A stretch of 34,733 nt of DNA from an uncultured Mollicutes bacterium (lineage in GTDB: Bacteria > Bacillota_I > Bacilli_A > RFN20 > CAG-826): the NCBI GenBank assembly GCA_900539595.1, contig UQCQ01000016.1, positions 1 to 34,733 on the forward strand, given 5' to 3'. Every line of letters starts with the position of its first letter. The stretch's first letter is position 1. Of this stretch, positions 1 through 7,418 are shown piece by piece. A program made the translations under genes and the position numbers. Under the pieces are notes generated by a model, which was not told the origin of the DNA, did not search any database, and worked only from the letters and a program-made list of their open reading frames with translations.

Positions 1-2073
1 GTCGAGGTTGTTGCCCGTGATAGAGCCGAAGCCCAAGTCGAATTGGCCAACGAGAAGGTGTTTGTTATAAACGTCATCCCATTTCGCAACGGCGTGATGA
101 TTGACTGCCAAACGGACTTTATATCCAAGAGCAGTAGCGGCAGCGTCGAAGGAAGATTTGATGTAGCCACCGATCAATTTGCCTTGGCCTTCAATCTGGT
201 TGGGATACATCCACCAAACATCGATGCCGATTTCTTCCGTGGAATCCGTGATTTCTCCGCTGGTCCTAAGCTCTTTGATTGCCTCTTCGAAGCAAGCTTG
301 AGAAAGGGCTTTGTCGTAACCGAAGGTTTCGATGGTGTCGCCCCAGAAGTCTTGCAAGGCTTCTTCGTGAGCCGCGGTCGAGTTGTAGGAGACGCCGTTT
401 TCAGGATCGCAGATGTAGTTATCCGGGAAGAAGTTAATGGAAGGAGTGCCGCCTTGGTTTTTCGCATAGGTCGCACGGTCAATGGAATAGAAGAGGCCGC
501 GGAGGAAGCTGTCATTGGACATCCAGGGCTTGACGTTCCAGTAATTTTCTTTGGTCGTGTGGGTAATTCTGCCTTTTTCGCCAAAGAGTTCTTCCCAAAG
601 TTCCGGAGTGCAGGAATTGATGTTCAATTTCCAAACAGCGGTGCCAGGGACTTGGACGGCGCGAGGATCGGAGGAATACTTTTCGAGATAGTCCGAGGTG
701 ACGCCACAAGCATCGAGGTTTGAGGAATTGAGGAATTGCTTGATGGCGATGTTTTTATCCGTCGCATAGCCGGGGAGAATATCCGTGTGGATGCCTTCGA
801 TACGGTAGAGGTTCGGGTTTTCTTGACGTTCATACCACTGATCGTTGCGGTGGAAAGTGATGAGCTTATCGGTTTCCCAGGTTTCGAGCATATAGGGACC
901 CATGCTGAGGATGTTGTCCACTGGGCTTGTGCTCTTGTCGGTGGAATAACCGGCGAGATTCTTGATACCGACTAGATTGATGAAGTCTTCCGGCATCGGC
1001 TCATAGAGGCTACCGTTGCAAGAATACATCGCGTAGAAGCGGTTGAGCGGGGTTTGGTAGGTGATTTGGAGGTAATCGCCTTCCGCATCGGTGCCGGCTT
1101 TGATGCCTACGCCCGAGAAGTCGACGGCATTATTGACGCCTTGTTTTCCAGCGGCTTTGGTCATGGCGTAGTAGTCGGCAACGCCGGCGATGGCGCCTTT
1201 GCCAGTCTTTTTTGCCATTTCGGTGCCGCGATAGAGAGCGTTGGCACCGTTAAGAAGCATCTTGTACGTGGTGATGTAGTCTTCGAGTTGTACATAACGG
1301 CCATCGAAGGCTTTGCGGTCGGCACGGGAAGAAGCGGTGCGGTAAGTGACTTTTCCTGCTTCGCCGGTGCGGACATAGAAACGCCAGGTGCGATGCAATT
1401 CTTCGGCGGTTGGGTTTTTCGTAATCACGGTCTTGCCATCATCGCTGACAGGGAACATGTGATCCTGTTTGGAGAGGATGCCATACCATTCATAACCCGT
1501 CTTATCGGAGTTCAAACGTTGACCAAAATAGGAAGTTCCGATGGTGTCAAAGAGATCGGAGACTTGGGAGCCTTGGTCGTTCCACGCATTGATGGTCGCG
1601 GGATCGCTTGCGTCCCAGTTATGGTAGTAGTTTTGGTATTTGCTGTTGGATTCGCCGGCGAGGGAACCTTTGAGGTAACCGTCGCGAAGGGTCGAGAAAC
1701 CAAAGTTCGTGATGTAGGTGTTGGTGCCTCTGACAACACGCGGGTTGAAGAGTTGATAACCGGAGTCTTCGTATAGAGGCAAGCCTGCAATCGCGTGGTC
1801 GACAGCATATTTTTCAAGTTTGCCAAGGATTTTCGTGCGTTCCTTATAAGATGAGTTAACGAATTGTTGAGCTCCGCTGGCAATGGGGGCAGTGCTTGGG
1901 TCGACGCTGGTTGAGGTGGAAGAACTCGTCGTGACGGAGGTATCCGATGACTCTTCGCCCGGCTTTGGAGAACTGGTGTTTCCATTCGTTCCGGGGTTTC
2001 CGCCGCAAGCTGTTAGGGCTAGGGCGATGGCACCAAACGCTACGGCTGGTGCAATGAATTTACGATTTTTCAT
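1..2073 (-). CDS. Peptide-type ABC transporter solute-binding lipoprotein (SBP family 5), C-terminus beyond window
   Basis: Extracellular binding lipoprotein of the OppA/DppA class, which catches peptides or similar solutes for an ABC importer. The frame is open from an ATG at 2071-2073 to the window edge: 691 codons without a stop. An AGGAGA site lies just upstream. The N-terminus is a signal peptide ending in the lipobox LTAC (Cys23). A Ser/Thr/Pro-rich linker of about 35 residues follows, typical of a tether to the membrane. The last visible residues (GQFDLGFGSITGNNLD) match the family 5 pattern near the C-terminal lobe. At more than 691 residues it is longer than the usual 540-600, partly because of the linker. 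The rest of the transporter is not visible. The family call is firm; the substrate is unknown. Confidence 0.85.
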   Translation of the reverse strand, partial: MKNRKFIAPAVAFGAIALALTACGGNPGTNGNTSSPKPGEESSDTSVTTSSSTSTSVDPSTAPIASGAQQFVNSSYKERTKILGKLEKYAVDHAIAGLPLYEDSGYQLFNPRVVRGTNTYITNFGFSTLRDGYLKGSLAGESNSKYQNYYHNWDASDPATINAWNDQGSQVSDLFDTIGTSYFGQRLNSDKTGYEWYGILSKQDHMFPVSDDGKTVITKNPTAEELHRTWRFYVRTGEAGKVTYRTASSRADRKAFDGRYVQLEDYITTYKMLLNGANALYRGTEMAKKTGKGAIAGVADYYAMTKAAGKQGVNNAVDFSGVGIKAGTDAEGDYLQITYQTPLNRFYAMYSCNGSLYEPMPEDFINLVGIKNLAGYSTDKSTSPVDNILSMGPYMLETWETDKLITFHRNDQWYERQENPNLYRIEGIHTDILPGYATDKNIAIKQFLNSSNLDACGVTSDYLEKYSSDPRAVQVPGTAVWKLNINSCTPELWEELFGEKGRITHTTKENYWNVKPWMSNDSFLRGLFYSIDRATYAKNQGGTPSINFFPDNYICDPENGVSYNSTAAHEEALQDFWGDTIETFGYDKALSQACFEEAIKELRTSGEITDSTEEIGIDVWWMYPNQIEGQGKLIGGYIKSSFDAAATALGYKVRLAVNHHAVAKWDDVYNKHLLVGQFDLGFGSITGNNLD

Positions 2074-2100
2074 TTTCCTTTCTCCTTTCGAGATGCCGTT

Positions 2101-2128
2101 ATTAAAAGACCGCTCGAAAAAGATGCAA
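2101..2128 (-). promoter_or_regulatory. Likely promoter of the family 5 binding lipoprotein
   Basis: Reading the minus strand, TTGCAT (2123-2128) and TTTAAT (2101-2106) are separated by 16 bases and lie about 30 bases upstream of the start codon. Both resemble sigma-70/SigA boxes. This is by eye only. Confidence 0.4.
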
Positions 2129-2166
2129 GAAAAATTTTAATAAATCACAATTTCTTTCAAAAATTT

Positions 2167-2562
2167 TTAAAAAACGATGCCGCGAATTATAAAAGAAGCG
2201 ATGAGAAGCCCAATTCCAAGGACGAGCCAAGGCCAAGGAAAAATCTTATTTTGCTTTCTTTTTTCCTTTTTGGATTCCGAGTATGCGTAATAATCAGGGT
2301 AAGGGTCCTGCGCGTTCGTGTAATTGGGGTTCATATGTTTGAAAATGGAGCGAAATCCATAAGTCACGGTGTCAAAAGCACCGAAACGAGCTAGCAAACT
2401 AAGCAACCCGCCGCCTAAAACAAAGGCACCAGCGAAGAAAAGCGGATCGATCCAACCGGATAATGCGTAATTTTTGCGAACAAAGAAAAACAAACAAAAA
2501 GCTCCAATGGCTAGAAGTGGATAAACGATAAGCGAAGCGAGAATGGATTTTTTCATGGGCAT
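2167..2562 (-). CDS. Small membrane protein, DUF3899-like
   Basis: 131 residues. Three hydrophobic segments are visible, at about residues 6-27, 38-58 and 108-129, with a polar, Lys-rich stretch at about 92-105 before the last one. The sequence FDTVTYGFR after the second helix resembles the DUF3899 family of small Bacilli membrane proteins; that assignment is from memory and moderate. The function of that family is not known. The start may be Met1 or Met3 (2556); no strong SD decides. It lies upstream of the binding lipoprotein on the same strand, but that gene seems to have its own promoter, so a shared transcript is uncertain. Confidence 0.65.
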   Translation of the reverse strand: MPMKKSILASLIVYPLLAIGAFCLFFFVRKNYALSGWIDPLFFAGAFVLGGGLLSLLARFGAFDTVTYGFRSIFKHMNPNYTNAQDPYPDYYAYSESKKEKRKQNKIFPWPWLVLGIGLLIASFIIRGIVF

Positions 2563-2671
2563 ATCTTTCTATGAGGAAACAAAATTATCAAGCCAAATGA
2601 AACGAATGACGCATGCTTTGAAAACAATGAAAGACCTGATTTGAATTTTCACAATCCAAGTGGAAATGATG

Positions 2672-2696
2672 AAAAAAAGAGGGCGGGCCCTCTTTT
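2672..2696 (-). terminator. Rho-independent terminator of the eda-kdgK-gntR operon
   Basis: On the minus strand a 9-bp stem (AAAAGAGGG paired with CCCTCTTTT, loop CCCG) is followed by a run of T. It begins two bases after the gntR stop codon, where an operon terminator is expected. Confidence 0.85.
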
Positions 2697-2698
2697 CT

Positions 2699-3382
2699 CT
2701 ATTCTTGTTGGACAAAATATTTAGGATGTCTTTCGACGACGGCTTTGATGCCGTGTAGTCCAGCTAAATGATGTTCCAAAGAAACTTTTCGAATTTCTTC
2801 GGGGCTTTTTTTCTGCAAAGCATCAAGAAGCCGCTCATGAATCTTCTCCAAACTTTTCACGTCTTCGATTCCTCTTAAGTTTGTAAGGTAACGATAACGG
2901 GAATAGGAAGGGAAAGCTTCGTCGATGAAATCCAGCATGCTTTCTTTATGGGCTAAAGAATAAATCGCTTTATGGAAGGCGTTATCGCAGGCGAAGGATA
3001 AGTCGGCGAATTCTAAGGTTCCCGGGATTTGATTCTCTAGTTCCTGATCTTGCCGCTTTAACAAATCACGGATGGCTTGGATATCTTCCTTCGATGCTTT
3101 CTCGGCGACTTCAATCATGACTTCCGTTTCGGTATATGCGCGGAGATAGAGGACTTCGCTGATGGTATTTAAATCGATGGGAGTGACGTAAGTACCGGAT
3201 TTTGATTGGATTCGAACGAGCCCATTCTCTTCCAATTTCTTTAAAACATCGCGGACGGGGGTGCGGGAAACGCCGAAGGAGGCGGAGAGCTCATTCTCGC
3301 GAATGCGGCTCCCCGGTTTCAGATGAAGGGTGACAATCTCCTTTTTCAACGTTTCGTAAATGGGTTCGATGTCCTTGGTCAT
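2699..3382 (-). CDS. GntR-family regulator, FadR/FCD type, likely hexuronate-pathway regulator
   Basis: 227 residues. An N-terminal winged helix-turn-helix (about 1-75) has the family pattern around FGVSRTPVRDVLKKLEENGL and the wing GTYV. An all-helical FCD ligand domain (about 80-220) has Asp/His residues typical of metal-assisted binding of small acids (CDNAFHKAIY, EHHLAGLH). It is the last gene after eda and kdgK, three bases after the kdgK stop and without a clear SD, so translation is probably coupled. Many FCD regulators sense uronates or their breakdown products. The perfect palindrome ahead of eda is the obvious operator, giving self-regulation of the operon. The exact inducer (for example KDG or a hexuronate) is inference. 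Confidence 0.88.
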   Translation of the reverse strand: MTKDIEPIYETLKKEIVTLHLKPGSRIRENELSASFGVSRTPVRDVLKKLEENGLVRIQSKSGTYVTPIDLNTISEVLYLRAYTETEVMIEVAEKASKEDIQAIRDLLKRQDQELENQIPGTLEFADLSFACDNAFHKAIYSLAHKESMLDFIDEAFPSYSRYRYLTNLRGIEDVKSLEKIHERLLDALQKKSPEEIRKVSLEHHLAGLHGIKAVVERHPKYFVQQE

Positions 3383-3385
3383 GGA

Positions 3386-4405
3386 TTACCGTTGGACACG
3401 TCCCGAGGCGTTTCCACCCATCAAGGCTTCGACTTCTTTTAGACTCACGTGGTTATAGTCTCCAGGAATCGTGTGCTTCAAAGCACTGTGGGCAACCGCG
3501 CAGTTGATGGCCTTTTCGGGATCGTCGTAATGAGAGAGGCCATAGATGAGCCCAGCGGCAAAGGAATCGCCGCCGCCCACACGGTCGACGATGCGAAGCT
3601 CGTAATGGCGGGATTTGTAGAATTTACCGTTGGTGAAGAGAACTCCACTCCAGCCATTGTCGTTAGCGGAATGCGATTCGCGAAGAGAAGCAGCCGCGCC
3701 TTTGAAATGGAACTTTTCACACATTTCCTGGAGCATCGGAGCATAACCATCCGCATCGATTTTGCCGCTATTAATATCGCTGCCAGTTGCTTTAAAGCCA
3801 AGGCAGGCTTCCGCGTCTTCTTCATTGCCGATTACATAATCCACATATTCCATCAAGGGGATTAAGCAGGCCTGAGCTTCTTCTTTGGTCCAAAGCTTCG
3901 AACGGAAGTTCAAATCGAAGGAAACCGTGATGCCCATTTCGTGGGCGGTCTTTAAGGCTTTTGCCGTGAGGATTTGCGCGGATTTTCCTAAGGCCGGAGT
4001 GATGCCGGTCATATGAAACCATTGAACGCCTTTGAAGAGTTTCTTGAAATTGAATTCACTGGCTTTGGCTTCGGAAATCGAAGAATGCGCGCGGTCGTAG
4101 ATGACTTTGGAAGGACGGACGGAGTCGCCGGTTTCTAGATAATAAATGCCAAGACGTTCCCCTCCGCGGAGGATACCGGTCGTATCCACGCCATATTCAC
4201 GCAAAGAATTTCTCGCCGCGTCCCCGATTTCATTTTGCGGGAACTTGGAGATGAACATGGCTTCTTCGCCAAGATTGCAGAGGGCAAGGGCGACGTTGGC
4301 CTCGCCTCCGCCATAATTGACGTCAAAGCTTTTGGCTTGGACGAAGCGGGAATATCCCGGGGTGGAAAGGCGAAGCATCAATTCGCCTAGAGTCGCGTAT
4401 TTCAT
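3386..4405 (-). CDS. kdgK: 2-dehydro-3-deoxygluconokinase (PfkB family)
   Basis: Phosphorylates 2-keto-3-deoxygluconate to KDPG in the cytosol, the step before Eda in hexuronate breakdown. At 339 residues it is of normal size. The N-terminal PfkB sugar-binding pattern YGGGEANVALALCNLG is at about 31-46. The C-terminal PfkB signature GGGDSFAAG holds the catalytic base Asp280. The FDLNFR motif at about 163-168 is typical of KDG kinases. It lies between eda (18-base gap) and gntR (3-base gap) on one transcript. The KDG assignment over other PfkB sugars rests on sequence style plus the eda/uxaC neighbours. Confidence 0.9.
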   Translation of the reverse strand: MKYATLGELMLRLSTPGYSRFVQAKSFDVNYGGGEANVALALCNLGEEAMFISKFPQNEIGDAARNSLREYGVDTTGILRGGERLGIYYLETGDSVRPSKVIYDRAHSSISEAKASEFNFKKLFKGVQWFHMTGITPALGKSAQILTAKALKTAHEMGITVSFDLNFRSKLWTKEEAQACLIPLMEYVDYVIGNEEDAEACLGFKATGSDINSGKIDADGYAPMLQEMCEKFHFKGAAASLRESHSANDNGWSGVLFTNGKFYKSRHYELRIVDRVGGGDSFAAGLIYGLSHYDDPEKAINCAVAHSALKHTIPGDYNHVSLKEVEALMGGNASGRVQR

Positions 4406-4423
4406 ACAGGTATCGCCTCTTTT

Positions 4424-5074
4424 TTATTTAGCAAGCGCTTCGCGAGCCGCTTTCACTACGGCGACGAATTCGCTGGCGTTTTTCTTCACGCCTTCAAAAT
4501 CGCCTTTTTTGGCTGGGGCGATGAGGGAACTGCCGGCCGAAACGGCTGCCGCGCCGTTTTTGATCCATTCGGCCGCGTTTTCCACACTGACTCCGCCAGA
4601 AGGCAAGAAGTTGCCTTGGGGGAAGGGTCCGTGAAGGTCCTTGATGTATTTGGGCCCGACGACGTCGCCCGGGAAGATTTTGACGAGATCCACTCCGGCT
4701 TTCATCGCGGTGAGAACCTCGGTGGGAGTTAAACAACCGGCGATATAGGGGATTTGATAGGCGTTGCAGATTTCGGCCGTGCCTTTATCAAAACTTGGGG
4801 AGACGATGAATTTGGCGCCGGCAAGGATGGCCGTGCGAGCAGTCGGGGCATCGAGAACGGTGCCAGCACCGACCACATATTTGGCTTCTTTGTTCGCGGC
4901 GAGGTGAGCAATGACTTCTTGGGCGCCCGGAACTGTAAACGTAAGTTCGAGCCCGACGATTCCGCCCTCCGCACAAGCGGTAGCGACTTTCTCGGCCATC
5001 TCAATAGAAGAGGCGCGGATAACGGCAACAACACCGCAATCCAAGACTTTTTGGGTAATTTCTTGTTTTTGCAT
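4424..5074 (-). CDS. eda: KDPG/KHG aldolase (2-dehydro-3-deoxy-6-phosphogluconate aldolase)
   Basis: Splits KDPG into pyruvate and glyceraldehyde 3-phosphate, the end of the hexuronate and Entner-Doudoroff routes. The protein has 216 residues and forms a single class I TIM-barrel. Catalytic residues are visible: Arg20 (VVAVIRA), Glu43 (GLELTF) and the Schiff-base Lys132 (DLVKIFPG); the phosphate loop is PSGGV. An AAGGAGG site lies four bases before the ATG. It is the first gene of the eda-kdgK-gntR operon, with a palindromic operator right upstream of the SD. Confidence 0.95.
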   Translation of the reverse strand: MQKQEITQKVLDCGVVAVIRASSIEMAEKVATACAEGGIVGLELTFTVPGAQEVIAHLAANKEAKYVVGAGTVLDAPTARTAILAGAKFIVSPSFDKGTAEICNAYQIPYIAGCLTPTEVLTAMKAGVDLVKIFPGDVVGPKYIKDLHGPFPQGNFLPSGGVSVENAAEWIKNGAAAVSAGSSLIAPAKKGDFEGVKKNASEFVAVVKAAREALAK

Positions 5075-5088
5075 AGAACCTCCTTAAT

Positions 5089-5120
5089 CTTGTATACAAG
5101 TTCTATTCGCCATTATTATA
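5089..5120 (-). promoter_or_regulatory. eda promoter (-10) with a palindromic GntR-type operator
   Basis: A perfect 12-bp palindrome, CTTGTATACAAG (5089-5100), lies 15 bases upstream of the eda start, directly before the SD. A consensus -10 TATAAT (5115-5120, minus strand) places transcription start near 5108, so the palindrome covers about +8 to +20. No good -35 is visible. TTGTATACAA-like sites are typical of FCD-type GntR repressors, and the operon encodes one, so self-repression is the simple reading. Confidence 0.75.
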
Positions 5121-5169
5121 GCCGTTTCTTGGAGATGCGGTTATTTAAAAATGCACGGCTTTTAGACAC

Positions 5170-5201
5170 AAAAAAAGAAACGTCGGTGTTATTGGCGTTT
5201 C
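5170..5201 (-). terminator. Terminator after uxaC
   Basis: On the minus strand, 13 bases after the uxaC stop, GAAACG and CGTTTC can pair around a 13-base loop and are followed by seven T. It separates uxaC from the eda operon, so the two are separate transcripts or linked only by read-through. The stem is modest. Confidence 0.6.
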
Positions 5202-5213
5202 CCCTTTGCTTTC

Positions 5214-6617
5214 TTATTCCCCGAAATAGGATTTGGCGTTGTAATAGCAGATATTTTCTACGATTTCGCCAAGACGCTTCTCATCGTTGGGGTAACGCCC
5301 CTCTTCGACGAGATGAGCGATATAATCGCAGAGTTCGCGACGGAAATAATCGTGGCGAGGATAGGAGAGGAAGCTGCGCGAATCTGTGAGCATCCCGATG
5401 AAACAGGAGAGCAATCCGTCCGCGGAAAGCTTCTTGAGTTGATTCATCATTCCTTCGTAATGGTCATTGAACCACCAGGCAGTGCCAAGCTGGATTTTGC
5501 CTTTTTCGCTATTTTGGAAGCAGTTCATAAGGCTCACCAAGGAGATATAGTCTTTTTCGTTTAGGGTATAAAGAACGGTCTTGGGCAATTCATCGGTCTT
5601 ATCCAACTCATTGAGTAGGAGGCTTAATTTCTCGGCGTAGTTGCAATCGCCGACCGCGTCATATCCCGAATCCACGCCGAGGGCGTTGAATTGACGGGTG
5701 GAGTTATTGCGGAGAGCGCCGATATGATATTGTTGAACCATGCCATACTTGTGGTATTGACGACCCAAATGAACGAGCAAAGCCCCTTGATAGACGTCTA
5801 AATCTTTTTCGGTGAGTTTTTCGCCTTTTAACGCCTTTTGATAGACGGCGTTGGCTTCTTCGTAAGTGCTGGGGGCGTAATGGAAGGTGTCTAGTCCGTG
5901 ATCGCTTGCGTGGCAGCCGTGCTTTACAAAATAAGCAAGGCGTTCATCCATCGCGTCGAATAAATCCTGAAGCGTGGCCAATTTACGTCCAACCACCGTT
6001 TCGAGCTGATGGAGCCAAGGAAGAAAGGTCACTTGGTCAATCTTCGTGGCCTTATCCGGTCTCCAGCAGGGGGATACCTTCGTTTGGAGAGTTGGATCCT
6101 TGGCCATTTGCTCGTGGAAATGCAAATCGTCGACGGGGTCATCCGTGGTATAAACGATTTCCACGTGGTTGAGCTCCATCATTTTACGAGCGGACAGCGT
6201 CTTCAATTTTTCGTTGCATTCGTCGTAAATTTCTTTGGCCGTTTCGGGGCATAGAGGTTTGGTGATTCCAAAATAGGTTTTTAACTCCAAATGGGTCCAT
6301 TCATAGATGGGGTTACCAATGAAGTAGGGCATGCATTCCGCGTATTTTTGGAATCTTTCCCAATCCGATTTCTCTCCGGTGATGTATTCTTCGGGAACGC
6401 CCATTTCTCGTAAGAGACGCCATTTGTAGTGGTCGCCGTATCCTTTTCCACCAAGCCAGGCTTCCGTGATGGAAGAGAAGTGGTAATCGGAAGCGATTTG
6501 CTCCGGAACCAAGTGGCAATGGAAGTCGAAGATCGGCATCTTTCGTGCATGTTCTTTATAAAGTTTCTCCGCGAGTTCCCCATGTAGGAGGAAGTCGTCG
6601 CTCATGAACTGTTTCAT
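5214..6617 (-). CDS. uxaC: Glucuronate/galacturonate isomerase
   Basis: Uronate isomerase converts D-glucuronate to D-fructuronate and D-galacturonate to D-tagaturonate in the cytosol, the first step of hexuronate use. 467 residues is the usual length. The FDFHCHLVPEQI motif near residue 30 carries the metal-binding His pair of this amidohydrolase-superfamily family, and YPRHDYFRRELC near the C-terminus is also typical. Met1 is supported by AAAGGAG seven bases upstream. A possible -10 TGTAAT lies at 6643-6648 (minus). It is followed by a terminator and then the eda-kdgK-gntR operon. Reductase and dehydratase genes needed to link UxaC to KdgK are absent from the window. Confidence 0.95.
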   Translation of the reverse strand: MKQFMSDDFLLHGELAEKLYKEHARKMPIFDFHCHLVPEQIASDYHFSSITEAWLGGKGYGDHYKWRLLREMGVPEEYITGEKSDWERFQKYAECMPYFIGNPIYEWTHLELKTYFGITKPLCPETAKEIYDECNEKLKTLSARKMMELNHVEIVYTTDDPVDDLHFHEQMAKDPTLQTKVSPCWRPDKATKIDQVTFLPWLHQLETVVGRKLATLQDLFDAMDERLAYFVKHGCHASDHGLDTFHYAPSTYEEANAVYQKALKGEKLTEKDLDVYQGALLVHLGRQYHKYGMVQQYHIGALRNNSTRQFNALGVDSGYDAVGDCNYAEKLSLLLNELDKTDELPKTVLYTLNEKDYISLVSLMNCFQNSEKGKIQLGTAWWFNDHYEGMMNQLKKLSADGLLSCFIGMLTDSRSFLSYPRHDYFRRELCDYIAHLVEEGRYPNDEKRLGEIVENICYYNAKSYFGE

Positions 6618-6855
6618 ACAAAAACTCCTTTACATTCATTAGATTACACCCACTGAGAAGGGCTTGCACCGAATTTGAAGCACGCTTTTACCGACATACC
6701 ATTAAAAGTAGGCTTTTTTCTTAAGAAAAGCCGTTTCAAAAAAAGAACTTACGTATAAAAAAATCGGTTTTACCGATAACAATTTGGAACATCATTCCGA
6801 ACAATCCCAAATGTAAGAGCAACTGCTTGAAGAAGCGACTGCTTTGCTCGATTAG
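6618..6855. promoter_or_regulatory. Regulatory region upstream of uxaC with two inverted repeats
   Basis: About 240 bases without a gene. It holds the SD and probable -10 of uxaC, a near-perfect inverted repeat (GGCTTTTTTC/TTAAGAAAAGCC, 6711-6732), and a second one (ATCGGT TTT ACCGAT, 6763-6777). Read on the minus strand, the second is followed by seven T and could also work as a weak terminator. A related half-site, TCGGTAAAA, recurs nearby on the minus strand (6687-6695). The role of these sites is not known. Confidence 0.5.
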
Positions 6856-6968
6856 ATGGTTCACCATAACGAGGCCCGCGCCAAGGAATTAAGAAAAACG
6901 GTCCCTCTTTTTTCCTGTTTCGTGGCGATTCCGTTCAACCCCTTCGTCAAAACGGGCCTTACGGCAAA

Positions 6969-7418
6969 ATGGTTTTCGTGGAAGTGGACGAGAGCAAACT
7001 ATGCGATACCAAGGAAGCCTTATTTCAAAATCTCCGCCGCGTGGATGCGATTCGTTATCGGGTTCGGGCGGAAGGAGTAATGACACGAATCTCTCCTTTG
7101 GAGAAAAAGGAAACGTTGCGAATTGGAAAGGAAGCCCTTAAAAAGGGTTTTGATTTCGATGCCTATGGTTCCTTGCTTTTAAACGCGTATCGCGAAATGC
7201 CTTTAATTAAAAAAGTGTCCGTTGTTTTTGTGACGGACCCCTCTTTTCCGTTTGAAGAACTTCGCGCGATTAACGAACAAGTGGATGAACGAACTAAGGC
7301 CTTAGATCATTTGCTCCGCGACGTCAAAATGGATTGCCATGTCTGCAAATTGCAGCCGGTATGCAAAGACGTAGAAGAAGCGATTAAAACGGATTTTGCG
7401 AAAGAAAAGAATCAATAA
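6969..7418 (+). CDS. Acetyl-CoA synthase (AcsB/CdhC)-like short protein, possibly a remnant
   Basis: 149 residues from the only in-frame ATG; no SD is visible, so the N-terminus is doubtful. From about residue 50 the protein resembles the stretch of acetyl-CoA synthase beta subunit just before the A-cluster. LRIGKEALKKGFDFDAYGSL parallels the AcsB pattern LRVSKDAVAKGFRFKNYGEI, followed by a similar beta strand (VSVVFVTD) and a Cys pair (DCHVC). This comparison is from memory. The A-cluster would need four Cys; here there is C-x2-C-x5-C and then the end, so CO/acetyl chemistry is unlikely. The same frame is open upstream from 6870, and another frame (ATG at 6856) joins it at a six-T run. It overlaps the convergent MATE gene end by seven bases. 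Function unknown. Confidence 0.5.
   Translation: MVFVEVDESKLCDTKEALFQNLRRVDAIRYRVRAEGVMTRISPLEKKETLRIGKEALKKGFDFDAYGSLLLNAYREMPLIKKVSVVFVTDPSFPFEELRAINEQVDERTKALDHLLRDVKMDCHVCKLQPVCKDVEEAIKTDFAKEKNQ

Noticed and set aside
43..1776. Long plus-strand open frames (43-723 and 1054-1776)
   Set aside because: They lie opposite a 691-codon minus-strand frame with a lipobox, an SD and family 5 binding-protein sequence. The plus frames lack an SD and any recognisable domain.
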